Shown here in pieces: positions 45,401 through 54,713 of a stretch of 64,000 bases of DNA. Numbering within the stretch: position 1 is the first letter of the stretch; each line of letters begins with the position of its first letter. The notes beneath the pieces are model-generated. The model saw nothing but the letters and a program-made list of their open reading frames with translations. It did no database searches and had not been told where the DNA came from. The translations under genes were made by a program, and so were the position numbers. Origin of the DNA: Bacillus suaedaesalsae (lineage in GTDB: Bacteria; Bacillota; Bacilli; Bacillales; SA4); assembly GCF_016890225.1 (NCBI RefSeq), contig NZ_JAFELM010000031.1, positions 124,001 to 188,000 of the forward strand, written 5' to 3'.

Positions 45401-45994
45401 TAGTTCGTGTAAAATATCTTCCACACGATTTAAGTTTTCTTGCGTTTCGAATAACTTTTGTTCTGCTTTCTTTTTACGCGTTTTATATTTAAGTACGCCA
45501 GCTGCTTCTTCGAAAATTGTTCTTCTCTCTTCAGCTTTGCTACTTAAAATCTCTTCTACTTTTCCTTGCGATATAATAGAAAAAGCTTCTCTTCCTAATC
45601 CAGAATCCATTAATAAATCTACGATATCCTTTAAACGACATGACTGTTTATTAATATAAAATTCTGATTCACCCGATCTATATACACGTCTAGTAATACT
45701 TACTTCATGATAATCTATCGGTAAAAATTGATCTTCGTTGTCAAGTGTAAGCGTAACTTCTCCTACGTTAAGTGCTTTTCTTGAATCACTTCCCGCAAAA
45801 ATAATGTCTTCCATCTTCGCCCCACGTAATGACTTTGCTGATTGTTCACCTAGTACCCAACGAATGGCATCGGTAATGTTACTTTTCCCACTTCCGTTTG
45901 GACCTACTACAGCCGTAACACCCGGCACAAAGTCGACAGAGACACGCTCAGCAAACGACTTGAATCCTACAATATCTAAACGTTTGAGGAACAC
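42425..45994 (-). CDS. smc: Chromosome condensation protein SMC
   Basis: SMC forms the core of the bacterial condensin with ScpA/ScpB and organises the chromosome. The 1189-residue product has an N-terminal ATPase head with Walker A GPNGSGKS (31-38) and long coiled coils. The central hinge lies at about 500-680, ending near the glycine-rich GDVVSPGGAMTGGAVKQKSS. The C-terminal head has the signature LGLLSGGERALTAIALLFS and Walker B with FCVLDEVEAALDDANVHRF. The start is GTG at 45994 after GGAGGGAAAGAAC. Length matches B. subtilis (1186). Confidence 0.98.
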   Translation of the reverse strand: MFLKRLDIVGFKSFAERVSVDFVPGVTAVVGPNGSGKSNITDAIRWVLGEQSAKSLRGAKMEDIIFAGSDSRKALNVGEVTLTLDNEDQFLPIDYHEVSITRRVYRSGESEFYINKQSCRLKDIVDLLMDSGLGREAFSIISQGKVEEILSSKAEERRTIFEEAAGVLKYKTRKKKAEQKLFETQENLNRVEDILHELENQLEPLKLQSSIAKDFLEKKEELEKFEVALTVFEIEDLHEKWETLLKQVEARKDQEIQMASKIQSEEAQIEGIRASIRELDDSVSQLQETLLLVSEELEKVEGKKEVLKERKKNASQNRSQLEKQVTENEHKIVTYKELLTKETQLLNEMKATVKKLKAELDEKEKLYSAYSENIDEQLENIKSDYIEHLNHQASKRNELSNIDEQLKQQHAKNERLDHSNEKYIVLRQELEGKKQELQIQLDEQTEALNDKVDNYRKLQVKIEKSKEDFQKRESMLYQAYQVLQQTKSRKETLEEMQEDYSGFFQGVKEVLKARNHKLDGIEGAIAELITVPKEYETSLEIALGASMQHIVVKNESNARQAIQFLKQNHFGRATFLPLSVVSKKSMPGDVLARVKSQAGFVGIASDLISYDEKYDSVIGSLLGNVMITTDLKSANDLAKIINYRYRLVTLEGDVVSPGGAMTGGAVKQKSSSLLSRQRELEQLSTKLQEIEEKTAQLEEYVKTQKKTILDDETSLNEARNEGEELRFAVQGIKSSIREVEVEEKSLNERLAMYDQEKELFKVDQHDLSKRKEQLREDLVTLEETINNLDEEIKQLTSLKTEQQTSKETLQSEITDVRIHLAEKRQLLSNHQEKVDRVKAELGETIHQLNSIKEDLHLLSSEMSSTDSGEEQLELQAKQKLQDKNDTLSLISTRREERLNLQTKMEDMENELKELRRMYKQIVEVIKDEEVKCNRLDVELENHLTHLREEYMLSFEAAKEKYPLTVEYSEAKKKVKLVKLAIDELGSVNLGAIEEYERVSERHHFLHEQKTDLVEAKDTLFRVIHEMDDEMKKRFETTFTSIRSHFEQVFQSLFGGGRADLRLTNPDDLLNTGVDIVAQPPGKKLQNLGLLSGGERALTAIALLFSILKVRPVPFCVLDEVEAALDDANVHRFGLYLKKFSKETQFIVITHRKGTMEESDVLYGVTMQESGVSKLVSVRLEDSKELIGIS

Positions 45995-46073
45995 GTTCTT
46001 TCCCTCCTACTATAGCTCTATTAATCTATAAAATTAGTTTACCCTTTATCCCGTTCTAACTTGGGCTAATCCA

Positions 46074-46190
46074 CCATTTCACTTAAAGATAATTTCACAA
46101 GCTTTAGTGAAGGATAAGCGCCAGTAAGAACCCGATTGGTTCAACTAGCATCAGTGAGGGAAGAAAATCCCCCACTGATATAAGTTTCAC
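46074..46190 (-). repeat. Structured repeat-like element in the rnc-smc gap
   Basis: The core hairpin is ATCAGTGGGGG / CCCTCACTGAT (46150-46179). It pairs fully only as minus-strand RNA, because one pair is G-U. AACCAATCGGGTTCTTACTGGCGC and an A/T-rich tail follow on that strand. I recall closely similar intergenic elements dispersed in Bacillus genomes, without search support. No protein is encoded. Confidence 0.6.
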
Positions 46191-46207
46191 TTTATTCTAC
46201 CATGAAA

Positions 46208-46243
46208 TAAAAAAGGAATCCCTATTTTTCAAGGGATTTCCTT
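46208..46243 (-). terminator. Terminator after rnc
   Basis: The minus strand shows AAGGAAATCCCTT, an A-rich loop, AGGGATTCCTTTTTT. It lies about 60 nt after the rnc stop, next to the repeat-like element. Confidence 0.85.
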
Positions 46244-46301
46244 AATTTTCACAGGCAAGATACATTAGTAATTTTTGTTATTGAAATCTCTATTATGAAT
46301 G

Positions 46302-47030
46302 TTACTTACTGCCTTTTAATAGTTGCAGTGCTTCTTGAGCAGCATGTTGTTCTGCTTCTTTTTTCGATTTCCCAACACCTGTCCCTAACGTTTCACCATT
46401 AAGATAGACTTGTGACTCAAAGATCCGATTGTGTGCTGGACCTTTTTCATTTAATATTTTGTATTCAATAGCTCCCTTTCCATCCCGCTGTACTAACTCT
46501 TGTAATTGACTTTTATAATCCATCACATGAGAAAAAGCACCATTTGCAATTTTAGGAAATACTACCTTCTCTAAAAACTTCCATACAATATCAAGGCCTT
46601 GATCTAAATACAATGCCCCAATAAATGCCTCAAAAACGTCTGCTAGAAGAGCTGGGCGCTCTCTCCCTTTTGTTAGTTCTTCACCTTTTCCAAGCAAGAC
46701 TAACTTACCAAAGTGTAAACTATTCGCAAACTGCACGAGAGACGGTTCACAAACAATGGAAGCGCGTAATTTTGTTAATTGCCCTTCACTCATTGTTGGG
46801 TATAGTTCAAATAAGTATTTAGACACGGTTAATTCTAATACTGCATCCCCTAAAAACTCAAGCCGTTCGTTATCTTCAAATGGTCTTCTACGATGCTCAT
46901 TCACATAAGATGAATGTGTAAATGCCTGGTACAAAAGCTTTTCATTTAGGAAGTGTATTCCAATCTCATCTTGAAAGGCTAGAAAGGCTGCTTTTTGTGT
47001 TGAAAATGATTTTTTATTTGTTGATTTCAT
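46302..47030 (-). CDS. rnc: Ribonuclease III
   Basis: RNase III cuts double-stranded RNA in rRNA and mRNA processing. From the ATG at 47030 (after GGAGGAAGG) it has 242 residues. The catalytic domain has the signature [21 protein letters not shown] and the later acidic box [21 protein letters not shown]. The C-terminal dsRNA-binding domain has [23 protein letters not shown] and [18 protein letters not shown]. It precedes smc, as in B. subtilis, after the acpP terminator. Confidence 0.98.
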   Translation of the reverse strand: MKSTNKKSFSTQKAAFLAFQDEIGIHFLNEKLLYQAFTHSSYVNEHRRRPFEDNERLEFLGDAVLELTVSKYLFELYPTMSEGQLTKLRASIVCEPSLVQFANSLHFGKLVLLGKGEELTKGRERPALLADVFEAFIGALYLDQGLDIVWKFLEKVVFPKIANGAFSHVMDYKSQLQELVQRDGKGAIEYKILNEKGPAHNRIFESQVYLNGETLGTGVGKSKKEAEQHAAQEALQLLKGSK

Positions 47031-47094
47031 GGAAACCTTCCTCCAAGGCAATTAGTGTTACTTTGACTCACTATTTCCGATTGTACTCCTTGTA

Positions 47095-47140
47095 AAATAA
47101 AAAAGCTAGGAAAGTCCCGCATTTTGATACGGGACTTTCC
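47095..47140 (-). terminator. Terminator after acpP
   Basis: A perfect 11-bp stem (GGAAAGTCCCG / CGGGACTTTCC) is followed on the minus strand by TAGCTTTTTTA. It ends the fapR-plsX-fabD-fabG-acpP transcript before rnc. Confidence 0.9.
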
Positions 47141-47169
47141 TTCTTCTTTAATACGTGCCTCAATTATAA

Positions 47170-47403
47170 TTATAGAGAGCTTTGTATGTAATTAACAGCA
47201 TCTCCTACTGTTACAATCTTTTCAGCATCTTCGTCTGAAATTTCCATATCAAACTCATCTTCTAATTCCATAACTAGTTCAACTACGTCTAGTGAATCTG
47301 CTCCTAAATCGTCCTTGAATTTCGCTTCTGGCTTAACCTCAGCCTCATCAACACCTAGACGATCTACAACAATCTTCGTTACACGCTCTAAAACATCTGC
47401 CAT
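47170..47403 (-). CDS. acpP: Acyl carrier protein
   Basis: ACP carries growing acyl chains on 4'-phosphopantetheine in fatty acid synthesis. The 77-residue acidic product has the attachment serine S37 in [19 protein letters not shown]. The ATG at 47403 follows GGGGAGGTGAAC. It is last in the FapR operon; a strong terminator follows. Confidence 0.98.
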   Translation of the reverse strand: MADVLERVTKIVVDRLGVDEAEVKPEAKFKDDLGADSLDVVELVMELEDEFDMEISDEDAEKIVTVGDAVNYIQSSL

Positions 47404-47480
47404 CTGTGTTCACCTCCCCTCAAGTAGTCATTATAGTCAATGCTAGTAAAAATTACTAGCCGTTTCCTAAACTAATAGTA

Positions 47481-48221
47481 TTACATTACCATTCCGCCAT
47501 CAACATGAAGCGTTTGTCCTGTCATGTACTTACTATCTTCCGAAGCAAGGAACGAAACAACTTTTGCAATATCCCCAGGCTCACCAAATCGAGATAGTGG
47601 AATTTGCTTTAACATTTCTTCCTTCACTTCAGCAGGAAGTTCATCTGTCATATCAGTTGTGATAAATCCAGGAGCAATAGCATTCACATTAATGTTACGT
47701 GCTGATAATTCCTTAGCAGTAGTTTTCGTTAACCCGATAACTCCTGCTTTTGCAGCTACATAGTTTGCTTGCCCTGGGTTTCCACTCACTCCGACGATAG
47801 ACGCAATATTAATGATTTTACCGCTTCTTTGCTTCATCATTTGTCTTGTTACAGCCTTTGTACAAAGGAATACCCCTTTTAGGTTCGTGTTAATAACCGC
47901 ATCCCACTCGTCTTCTTTCATTCTCATTAATAGATTATCTCTCGTTATTCCAGCGTTATTAACAAGGATATCTAGACTACCAAACGTATCGATTACTTGT
48001 TTCACCATACTTGAAACAGACTCTGAAACCGAGACATCCGCTTGAATCGCAATTGCTTCTTGACCGAGTGACTTAATTTCATCGACTAACTCATTCGCCT
48101 TTGATTCACTTCCAGAATAGTTAACTGCTATCTTAGCTCCTTTTTGAGCTAGTTCAATCGCAATCGCACGACCAATTCCGCGAGATGCTCCTGTTACTAA
48201 GGCTACTTTACCTGTTAACAT
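47481..48221 (-). CDS. fabG: 3-oxoacyl-ACP reductase FabG
   Basis: FabG reduces 3-oxoacyl-ACP with NADPH, the second step of each elongation cycle. The 246-residue short-chain dehydrogenase has the [12 protein letters not shown] cofactor motif, the NNAG box and a catalytic serine ([10 protein letters not shown]). The YVAAKAG box carries Tyr and Lys, and the protein ends [17 protein letters not shown]. It follows fabD with a 4-nt gap. Confidence 0.98.
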   Translation of the reverse strand: MLTGKVALVTGASRGIGRAIAIELAQKGAKIAVNYSGSESKANELVDEIKSLGQEAIAIQADVSVSESVSSMVKQVIDTFGSLDILVNNAGITRDNLLMRMKEDEWDAVINTNLKGVFLCTKAVTRQMMKQRSGKIINIASIVGVSGNPGQANYVAAKAGVIGLTKTTAKELSARNINVNAIAPGFITTDMTDELPAEVKEEMLKQIPLSRFGEPGDIAKVVSFLASEDSKYMTGQTLHVDGGMVM

Positions 48222-48225
48222 AGGA

Positions 48226-49167
48226 TTACTCCCCCTTTAACGTTGTAATTGTATTTGCTAGTGATTCCTCATCATAAACTGAGAAGATTTTGACAGAACG
48301 GTCTACCTTTTTCACCAATCCTGATAATACTTTACCAGGACCGATTTCAATAAAAGTATCGACTCCTAAGTTAATCATCTCTTCCACTGATTGTTGCCAC
48401 CTTACAGGTGAATACAATTGTTCAACAAGTTTTTCTTTTATAACTTCTGCATCTGTCATTTGAGAAGCAGTTACATTTGCAATGACAGGTATTTTTGCCT
48501 CTTGAATTGATATCGAATCTAACACACTCTTTAATTGCTCAGCAGCTGGCTTCATTAATGAAGAGTGGAATGGCCCACTAACTTCTAGTGGTATAACACG
48601 TTTTGCTCCTGCTTCTTTTGCTAAAGAACCTGCTAACTCAACTCCTTTAGCTGATCCAGAGATAACAATTTGCCCAGGGCAATTTAAATTTGCAAGTTGT
48701 ACAGGATTTCCTTCTTCCGTAACTTGATTCGTTACATCCTGTAGTGGATTTACTTCAATTCCTAGTACTGCAGCCATTGCACCAATTCCAGCAGGCACAG
48801 CTTCCTCCATGAATTCTCCTCGTTTTCTGACTGTATAAACAGCATCTTCAAAGGAGATGGATTCTGAAGCAACAAGTGCAGTATATTCTCCTAAACTATG
48901 ACCAGCTACGTAGGAAGGAATAATTCCTGATTGCTTGAAACGTTCATAAATGGCCATACAAGTTGTTAATAATGCTGGCTGTGTGTTTACAGTTAATGTT
49001 AATTGGTCTTGGGGCCCTTCGAATATGAGCTTGGATAATGAAATACCAAGCTTTTGATCAGCTCTATTAAAAATTTCTTGGACTTCTAGATATTGGTCAG
49101 CGAGCTCTTTCCCCATGCCTACAGTTTGTGATCCTTGTCCAGGAAAAATCAAGGCGATTTTATTCAT
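48226..49167 (-). CDS. fabD: Malonyl-CoA:ACP transacylase FabD
   Basis: FabD loads malonyl groups onto ACP. The 313-residue product has [20 protein letters not shown] and the active-site serine in [15 protein letters not shown]. It also has the [12 protein letters not shown] segment, the catalytic histidine region [15 protein letters not shown], and [13 protein letters not shown]. It sits between plsX and fabG. Confidence 0.98.
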   Translation of the reverse strand: MNKIALIFPGQGSQTVGMGKELADQYLEVQEIFNRADQKLGISLSKLIFEGPQDQLTLTVNTQPALLTTCMAIYERFKQSGIIPSYVAGHSLGEYTALVASESISFEDAVYTVRKRGEFMEEAVPAGIGAMAAVLGIEVNPLQDVTNQVTEEGNPVQLANLNCPGQIVISGSAKGVELAGSLAKEAGAKRVIPLEVSGPFHSSLMKPAAEQLKSVLDSISIQEAKIPVIANVTASQMTDAEVIKEKLVEQLYSPVRWQQSVEEMINLGVDTFIEIGPGKVLSGLVKKVDRSVKIFSVYDEESLANTITTLKGE

Positions 49168-49194
49168 ATTACATTCCCCTCTCCGATATCTCTT

Positions 49195-50181
49195 CTATTC
49201 CTTTTGTGTGACTGCTGAAGAGATTGTCTCTATCATGTTATTTGAAAGCATATCTCTCGTTTGTCTAATTGCATGAAACATGGCCGTTGAATTGGATGAA
49301 CCATGAGCCTTAACAACAGGGGCCTTTAAACCAAATAATGCTGCTCCACCATATTCTGAGTAATCCATCATTTTCTTTAATCCGGAAAGCTTTGGTTTAA
49401 GTACTGCTGCTGCTAACTTTGTTGTGACACTACTTGTTAATGTCGTCTTCAGCATTGAAAATAGCCCCATCGCGGTGCCCTCAATAGTCTTTAACGTAAC
49501 GTTACCTGTAAATCCATCAGTAACAACTACATCTGCTACTCCATCTAACAAATCTCGTGCTTCTACATTCCCAACAAAGTTCAGGTTCGCTTCGGAAATT
49601 AACTGATAAGCTGCTTTAGTTAATTCATTCCCCTTTTTTTCTTCCGTACCAACATTTAGTAGACCAACTCTAGGATTTGCTACTCCTCTTACTTTCTCAG
49701 CGTAAATGGATCCCATCAACGCATATTGTAGTAAGTGTTCCGGCTTTGCATCAGCATTTGCACCTACATCTAGGAATAAAAACCCATCCCCATTAATAGT
49801 TGGTAAAGTAGGAGCTAAAGCTGGACGTTCAATTCCGTCAATACGTCCAACAACAAATAAGCCTGCTGTCATTAAAGCACCTGTATTACCTGCAGAGATA
49901 CACGCATCCGCTCGTCCCTCACTGACTTCTTTTGCCATTAATACTAGAGATGCGTTCTTTTTTCTGCGAACTGCTCTAACTGGCTCATCTGTCGCTTCAA
50001 TAACTTCTTCAGTATGTATAATCTCAATTCGTTCCTTATTACTAAGGAATGGTAGTATACGCTTTTCGTCACCAACTAATGTAAAAGATACGTCTGGAAA
50101 TACCCCGGCAGCTTCCACTACACCTTTTACAATTTCGTCTGGAGCGTTATCTCCACCCATTGCATCTATAGCTATTCTCAC
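49195..50181 (-). CDS. plsX: Phosphate acyltransferase PlsX
   Basis: PlsX converts acyl-ACP to acyl-phosphate, starting phospholipid synthesis together with PlsY. The 328-residue product begins [20 protein letters not shown]. It contains [52 protein letters not shown] and [23 protein letters not shown]. It starts at GTG 50181, 19 nt after fapR. It is part of the FapR operon. Confidence 0.98.
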   Translation of the reverse strand: MRIAIDAMGGDNAPDEIVKGVVEAAGVFPDVSFTLVGDEKRILPFLSNKERIEIIHTEEVIEATDEPVRAVRRKKNASLVLMAKEVSEGRADACISAGNTGALMTAGLFVVGRIDGIERPALAPTLPTINGDGFLFLDVGANADAKPEHLLQYALMGSIYAEKVRGVANPRVGLLNVGTEEKKGNELTKAAYQLISEANLNFVGNVEARDLLDGVADVVVTDGFTGNVTLKTIEGTAMGLFSMLKTTLTSSVTTKLAAAVLKPKLSGLKKMMDYSEYGGAALFGLKAPVVKAHGSSNSTAMFHAIRQTRDMLSNNMIETISSAVTQKE

Positions 50182-50200
50182 TAATACTCATCCTCTTTAA

Positions 50201-50779
50201 TTATTCATTTTCTTCCGTAACACTTGATCGGAACATATGGAATTCACCTGAGAAAACAAGCTCACTCCCTACAAAACTGTTTACTTCAACAACAGTCCGA
50301 TCCTTTTCCTTGCCAACTGAAGTGACTTTTGCTTTTGCAATTATTCTTTCGTTAACCTTTACTGAGCGAGTAAATCGAATATTTGCTTTTGCAGTTAATG
50401 CTAGTTCATCATTTATGACCGCAACAGCAAGCGAGTTTGCTTGAGCAAATAGATGATGACCACGCGCAATTTGGTTTCGCTTAAAGACATGCTCTTCCTT
50501 CACGTCAAAAATGGAAATAGCAGATTCATCTAATACAAGATCCACAATCTCTCCTATTACTTCTTCAATCGGTAGAGATCTGACCTCTTTATCAAGCTGT
50601 TTTTCAGCTACATGTTTTATTCTTTCTCTTAATTCAGGAATTGATAGCTCGAGTCGATCAAGTCTAATGGTTTGAATACTAACTACAAACTTATCAGCTA
50701 ACTCCTCATCTGTAATAAAAGGATTATCAGAAATTGTTTCTTTAAGAAGGAGTTGCCTTTCTTTTTTATTTTTCTTCAT
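50201..50779 (-). CDS. fapR: Lipid-synthesis repressor FapR
   Basis: FapR represses fatty acid and phospholipid genes until malonyl-CoA or malonyl-ACP releases it. The 192-residue product has an N-terminal DeoR-like HTH ([46 protein letters not shown]). A C-terminal hot-dog domain that binds malonyl-CoA follows ([46 protein letters not shown]). Its own promoter carries a FapR-type operator, so it is autoregulated and controls the four genes that follow. Confidence 0.97.
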   Translation of the reverse strand: MKKNKKERQLLLKETISDNPFITDEELADKFVVSIQTIRLDRLELSIPELRERIKHVAEKQLDKEVRSLPIEEVIGEIVDLVLDESAISIFDVKEEHVFKRNQIARGHHLFAQANSLAVAVINDELALTAKANIRFTRSVKVNERIIAKAKVTSVGKEKDRTVVEVNSFVGSELVFSGEFHMFRSSVTEENE

Positions 50780-50797
50780 AAGACACCTTCCGAGATA

Positions 50798-50814
50798 CTA
50801 AGACTAGGTACTAA
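50798..50814. promoter_or_regulatory. FapR operator
   Basis: The minus strand reads TTAGTACCTAGTCTTAG, a 17-bp imperfect palindrome that matches the known FapR consensus (TTAGTACCTRGTCTTAAT type). It lies directly after the -10 box of fapR, where bound repressor would block initiation. Confidence 0.9.
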
Positions 50815-50818
50815 AAGT

Positions 50819-50847
50819 AGTATATAATTATAAAAAGCAGATTGCAA
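50819..50847 (-). promoter_or_regulatory. Sigma-A promoter of the fapR operon
   Basis: Minus-strand TTGCAA (50842-50847), 17-nt spacer, TATACT (50819-50824). The -35 lies in the descending arm of the recG terminator, and the operator begins just downstream of the -10. Confidence 0.8.
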
Positions 50848-50870
50848 TAGTTTTCATTGCAATCTGCTTT
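50830..50870 (-). terminator. Terminator after recG, overlapping the fapR promoter
   Basis: A perfect 15-bp stem (AAAGCAGATTGCAAT / ATTGCAATCTGCTTT) with a 7-nt loop and TTTTTA on the minus strand. Its second arm and U-tract include the fapR -35 and spacer. Terminator and promoter share bases. Confidence 0.92.
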
Positions 50871-50970
50871 AATTTGATCGTATATCGGAACATTTATTTC
50901 ACATTGTGGTTGATTTTCTCTTGGAAGTTAATCAACTCCAGATCCTTCTATATGGTCTACTATTCATGTA

Positions 50971-53019
50971 TTAATCCAACTTCTCACCAGCTAATGCCCC
51001 TGATTGTAAGACCGTTTCTCTTAAACACTTGTATTCGTCACTTTCCCAAAAAGTTTTGGAGTTTATGAGTGTAACGGCATCTTGTCTTGCAACTTCTAGC
51101 GCTCTATAATCATGGACCATATCAGCTATTTTAAACTCAGGTAACCCGCTTTGTTTCTTTCCAAAGAAGTCTCCTGGTCCCCGGAGTTCTAAATCCTTTT
51201 CCGATAAAACAAACCCATCGTTTGTTTCTGTCATAATTGTCATTCTCTCTTTACCAGCTTCACTTTTTGGATCTGCCAATAAAATACAGTAAGATTGTTC
51301 CGCACCACGGCCAACACGGCCACGTAATTGATGAAGTTGTGATAAGCCGAATCGCTCCGCATCGTAAATTACCATAATGGTAGCATTCGGAACGTTAACA
51401 CCAACTTCTACAACGGTTGTAGATACGAGTATATGATGTTCATTTGCACTAAATGCTTTCATAACATCCTCTTTTTCATCAGAGGATAACCTACCATGCA
51501 TGAGTCCTACACGATAATTAGGAGCAAATGTATGTGACAGCATCACATGTACATCAATTGCATTTTGGACGTCCAGTTTTTCTGATTCTTCAATTAAAGG
51601 ACAAATAACATATGCCTGTCTTCCTTTTTGAAGCTCTTTTTCAATAAACCCTATTACTCTATCGATCATATTATGCTTGACCCAGTAGGTTTCTATTTTC
51701 TTTCTACCGGCTGGTAACTCATCGATAATTGATACATCCATTTCACCAAAAGCCGTAATAGCAAGAGTTCTTGGAATCGGTGTCGCTGTCATAAATAATA
51801 CATCTGGTGCCACGCCTTTCTCTCTTAGAATTCGACGCTGCTCTACTCCAAAACGATGCTGTTCATCAGTAATTACTAGCCCCAGGCATTTAAAATCGAC
51901 TTCGTCCTGAATAAGTGCATGTGTACCAATTAATATATCAATTTTACCTTCTTTTAAATTTTCTAATAGAAGCCTCCGTTGTTTACCTTTGACAGAAGAT
52001 GTTAACAACGCAACCTTAATGCCAACAGGTTCTAGTAGGCTTTTCAAACCTTCTTCGTGCTGCTCAGCTAATATTTCTGTTGGCACCATTAATGCACCTT
52101 GAAAGCCTGATAGGGTGATAGCATACAATGCAATTGCAGCGACCACTGTTTTACCTGAACCGACGTCACCCTGTAATAGACGGTTCATGCGATACGGAGA
52201 ACGCAAATCATCTGTTATTTCTTTCACTACACGTTCTTGTGCATTCGTTAACGGGAACGGCAATCCTTGAATAAACGCATCTAACGCTTCTTCTTTATAC
52301 GTATGAGCAATTCCTTTTGAATTTTCTCTCTCGTACTTTCTTAAAGCTTGCATTTTTAATTGAAAAAGCAAAAATTCCTCGTAAACCATCCTTCTTCTTG
52401 CTTGCTTCACATCATCAAAATTGCTAGGGAAGTGTAGCCTTTTCAACGTTTCCATTCGAGGTAAAAGCTTATAACGATCTCTTAGAGAAGCTGGTAGGTT
52501 TTCTTTTATTTCATGTTCGTATTGCTTAAAAGCATTTTGTATATATCTTTGCAGTGCTTTCGTTGTGACTTCACCCTTTGTGTGGTAAAGCGGTTTTAAT
52601 TCTTCTGCTCGAGTAGCATCTCCAAGCTTCATTTCACTTACCGTCAACGTTTGACGATGCTTGTCCCACTTACCGGTTAACGTTACGACAGATCCTAGCG
52701 TTAGTTTACTTTTTACATAGGGCTGATTAAAGAATACAGCCGTTAGTAAGTATCGATCCACAAGGACTCTTGTGGTAATACGAGATTTTTTCCTCCCAAA
52801 ATAAGAAGCAACCGGAGCACTATGAACGACGCCTTGCACTGTTACACGTTCATCATGCTTTACTTCTTCTAAATCTTTTAACCTGTAATCTTCATAGCGA
52901 TACGGAATATGCTCTAATAGATCACCAACTGTAAAAAGCCCCATAATTTCTAGGGCTGTTTGTGACTCTGGACCAATACCTTTTACATTAATAACAGATT
53001 CGTTTAGAAAATTACTCAC
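50971..53019 (-). CDS. recG: ATP-dependent DNA helicase RecG
   Basis: RecG remodels stalled forks and branched DNA. From the GTG at 53019 it has 682 residues, the same as B. subtilis RecG. Motifs: an OB-fold wedge domain (about 10-150), Walker A LLQGDVGSGKTVVAAIALYA, DEQH box VITDEQHRFGVEQRR, FMTATPIPRTLAI, and the late helicase motifs STTVVEVGVNVPNA and QLRGRVGRGAEQSYC. It overlaps the sdaAA stop by 8 nt. A longer in-frame start (53061) would lie within sdaAA and is less likely. Confidence 0.97.
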   Translation of the reverse strand: MSNFLNESVINVKGIGPESQTALEIMGLFTVGDLLEHIPYRYEDYRLKDLEEVKHDERVTVQGVVHSAPVASYFGRKKSRITTRVLVDRYLLTAVFFNQPYVKSKLTLGSVVTLTGKWDKHRQTLTVSEMKLGDATRAEELKPLYHTKGEVTTKALQRYIQNAFKQYEHEIKENLPASLRDRYKLLPRMETLKRLHFPSNFDDVKQARRRMVYEEFLLFQLKMQALRKYERENSKGIAHTYKEEALDAFIQGLPFPLTNAQERVVKEITDDLRSPYRMNRLLQGDVGSGKTVVAAIALYAITLSGFQGALMVPTEILAEQHEEGLKSLLEPVGIKVALLTSSVKGKQRRLLLENLKEGKIDILIGTHALIQDEVDFKCLGLVITDEQHRFGVEQRRILREKGVAPDVLFMTATPIPRTLAITAFGEMDVSIIDELPAGRKKIETYWVKHNMIDRVIGFIEKELQKGRQAYVICPLIEESEKLDVQNAIDVHVMLSHTFAPNYRVGLMHGRLSSDEKEDVMKAFSANEHHILVSTTVVEVGVNVPNATIMVIYDAERFGLSQLHQLRGRVGRGAEQSYCILLADPKSEAGKERMTIMTETNDGFVLSEKDLELRGPGDFFGKKQSGLPEFKIADMVHDYRALEVARQDAVTLINSKTFWESDEYKCLRETVLQSGALAGEKLD

Positions 53020-53899
53020 CTTTTGAAAGCGGTATTCCAAAGATCTTTGCTTCAAGCTCACGACCTGTTGGTGTAGCCGCTAAACCTCCCTCAGCTGTCT
53101 CTTTTAACGCTGTAGGCATTGTTAGACCGATTTTATACATCGCATCAATAACCTCATCACAAGGAATTCGGCTCGTAATGCCTGCTAACGCCATATCTGC
53201 TGCAACCATTGCATTTGCAGCTCCCATTGCGTTTCGTTTTACACAAGGCACTTCAACTAAGCCTGCAACTGGATCACAAACTAAACCGAGCATATTCTTT
53301 AATGTAATGGCCATTGCTTCTGCTGCTTGACTCGGTGTACCTCCAGCCAACTCGACAATGGCCGCTGCTGCCATACCCGAGGCTGAACCGACTTCCGCCT
53401 GACACCCACCAGCTGCTCCAGAGATCGAAGCATTATTTGCTACAACAAATCCAAAGGCACCTGATGTAAATAAAAACTCTATCATTTCTTCTCGAGTCGG
53501 ATTTAACTTTTCTCTCACAGCAAACAACGTCCCTGGTACCACACCGGCTGATCCTGCAGTTGGAGTTGCACATATTGTTCCCATGGCTGCATTTACTTCG
53601 TTTGTTGCGACAGCTTTACTAACCGCATCTAAGATTGTTTCTCCTGAAAGAAACTTTCCTTTTTGAATATATTTTTGCAGGAGAACAGCATCTCCACCAG
53701 TTAAACCGGAGTGAGATTTAACCCCAGCTAATCCTCTTTCAACAGCCTGTTCCATTACTTTTAAATTTGCATCCATAAATGCGATTACTTCTTCTCTTGT
53801 TTTTCTAGTTACAGTCATTTCTTGTTGAATCATGACCTCCGAGATTTTACAACCTCTTGTTTCTGCTAACTCAACTAGTTCGGCTACATTACGAAACAT
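53012..53899 (-). CDS. sdaAA: L-serine dehydratase alpha subunit
   Basis: SdaAA and SdaAB form the two-subunit, iron-sulfur L-serine dehydratase that makes pyruvate and ammonia. The 295-residue product has the catalytic domain with SHSGLTGGDAVLLQKYIQKG, NEVNAAMGTICATPTAGSAGVVPGTLF, ANNASISGAAGGCQAEVGSASGMAAAA and MLGLVCDPVAGLVEVPCVKRN. The conserved cysteines in these are the likely cluster ligands. It follows sdaAB. Confidence 0.97.
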   Translation of the reverse strand: MFRNVAELVELAETRGCKISEVMIQQEMTVTRKTREEVIAFMDANLKVMEQAVERGLAGVKSHSGLTGGDAVLLQKYIQKGKFLSGETILDAVSKAVATNEVNAAMGTICATPTAGSAGVVPGTLFAVREKLNPTREEMIEFLFTSGAFGFVVANNASISGAAGGCQAEVGSASGMAAAAIVELAGGTPSQAAEAMAITLKNMLGLVCDPVAGLVEVPCVKRNAMGAANAMVAADMALAGITSRIPCDEVIDAMYKIGLTMPTALKETAEGGLAATPTGRELEAKIFGIPLSKGE

Positions 53900-53950
53900 A
53901 GTGAACCTCCTTAAATCTATTAATAGGAGAAATTGTAAGCGTTACCAATG

Positions 53951-54613
53951 TTAGTCTACAATTTTTGTTACTTGAAGAATATTCGGCAGGGATCTAAGTT
54001 CATTTAACACAGAGTCTTCAATTACCTGATCAACCTCTATCGTCATTAATGCCATCTTCCCTTTTTCTTTCCTTGAAACATCCATATGTCCAATGTTAAT
54101 TTGATATTTTGCTAGTACGTTGGAAACAGCTGCTATCGAACCATATCGATCATTATGAACGACTAATATCGCCGGATTTTCGCCTGTTAGTTTTAATTCA
54201 AATCCGTTTAGCTCAGTAATTTCAATTTTCCCTCCGCCAATGGAGATACCAACTAATTCTAGTTCACTAGCCTCGTCTCCTATACGAACTCTTGCTGTAT
54301 TCGGATGATCTGTAATTGCCTCTTCTTCTCTGAAGGTAATTTTAATACCAGCCTTATTAGCAATATCAATAGAAGTTTTTATTCTTTCATCCATTGTATC
54401 AAAATCAAGGATTCCTCCTATGATTGCAACATCAGTACCATGACCTTTATACGTTTTTGCAAAAGATCCGTAAAAAGATATATCAATCCATTTTGGTTCT
54501 TTTCCGTATAATGTTCTCGCTACTCTACCAATTCTAGCTGCACCTGCAGTATGTGAACTTGAAGGTCCAATCATAATAGGTCCAATAATGTCAAATACGC
54601 TTTTGTATTTCAA
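53951..54613 (-). CDS. sdaAB: L-serine dehydratase beta subunit
   Basis: The 220-residue product has an N-terminal dehydratase segment (SVFDIIGPIMIGPSSSHTAGAARIGRVARTLYG) and a C-terminal ACT domain (about 145-220, AILVVHNDRYGSIAAVSNVLAKYQINIGHMDVSRKEKG) that may bind serine. The start is TTG at 54613 after GGGGAGAGGG. It is first in sdaAB-sdaAA-recG. Both subunits are intact. Confidence 0.96.
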   Translation of the reverse strand: MKYKSVFDIIGPIMIGPSSSHTAGAARIGRVARTLYGKEPKWIDISFYGSFAKTYKGHGTDVAIIGGILDFDTMDERIKTSIDIANKAGIKITFREEEAITDHPNTARVRIGDEASELELVGISIGGGKIEITELNGFELKLTGENPAILVVHNDRYGSIAAVSNVLAKYQINIGHMDVSRKEKGKMALMTIEVDQVIEDSVLNELRSLPNILQVTKIVD

Positions 54614-54675
54614 GTAAAGTCCCTCTCCCCTCGAATTCTATCGCAACTTCTATTATAAACCTTTATATACAAATT

Positions 54676-54703
54676 GAATAGAAGGGATCATTCCCTTCTA
54701 TTC
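54676..54703 (-). terminator. Terminator-like hairpin after yloV
   Basis: A 12-bp stem (GAATAGAAGGGA / TCCCTTCTATTC) with a 4-nt loop lies just after the yloV stop. On the minus strand only AATTTGTA follows, so the U-tract is poor. It may be an attenuator or a leaky terminator. Confidence 0.5.
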
Positions 54704-54713
54704 ATTAGTTAAT

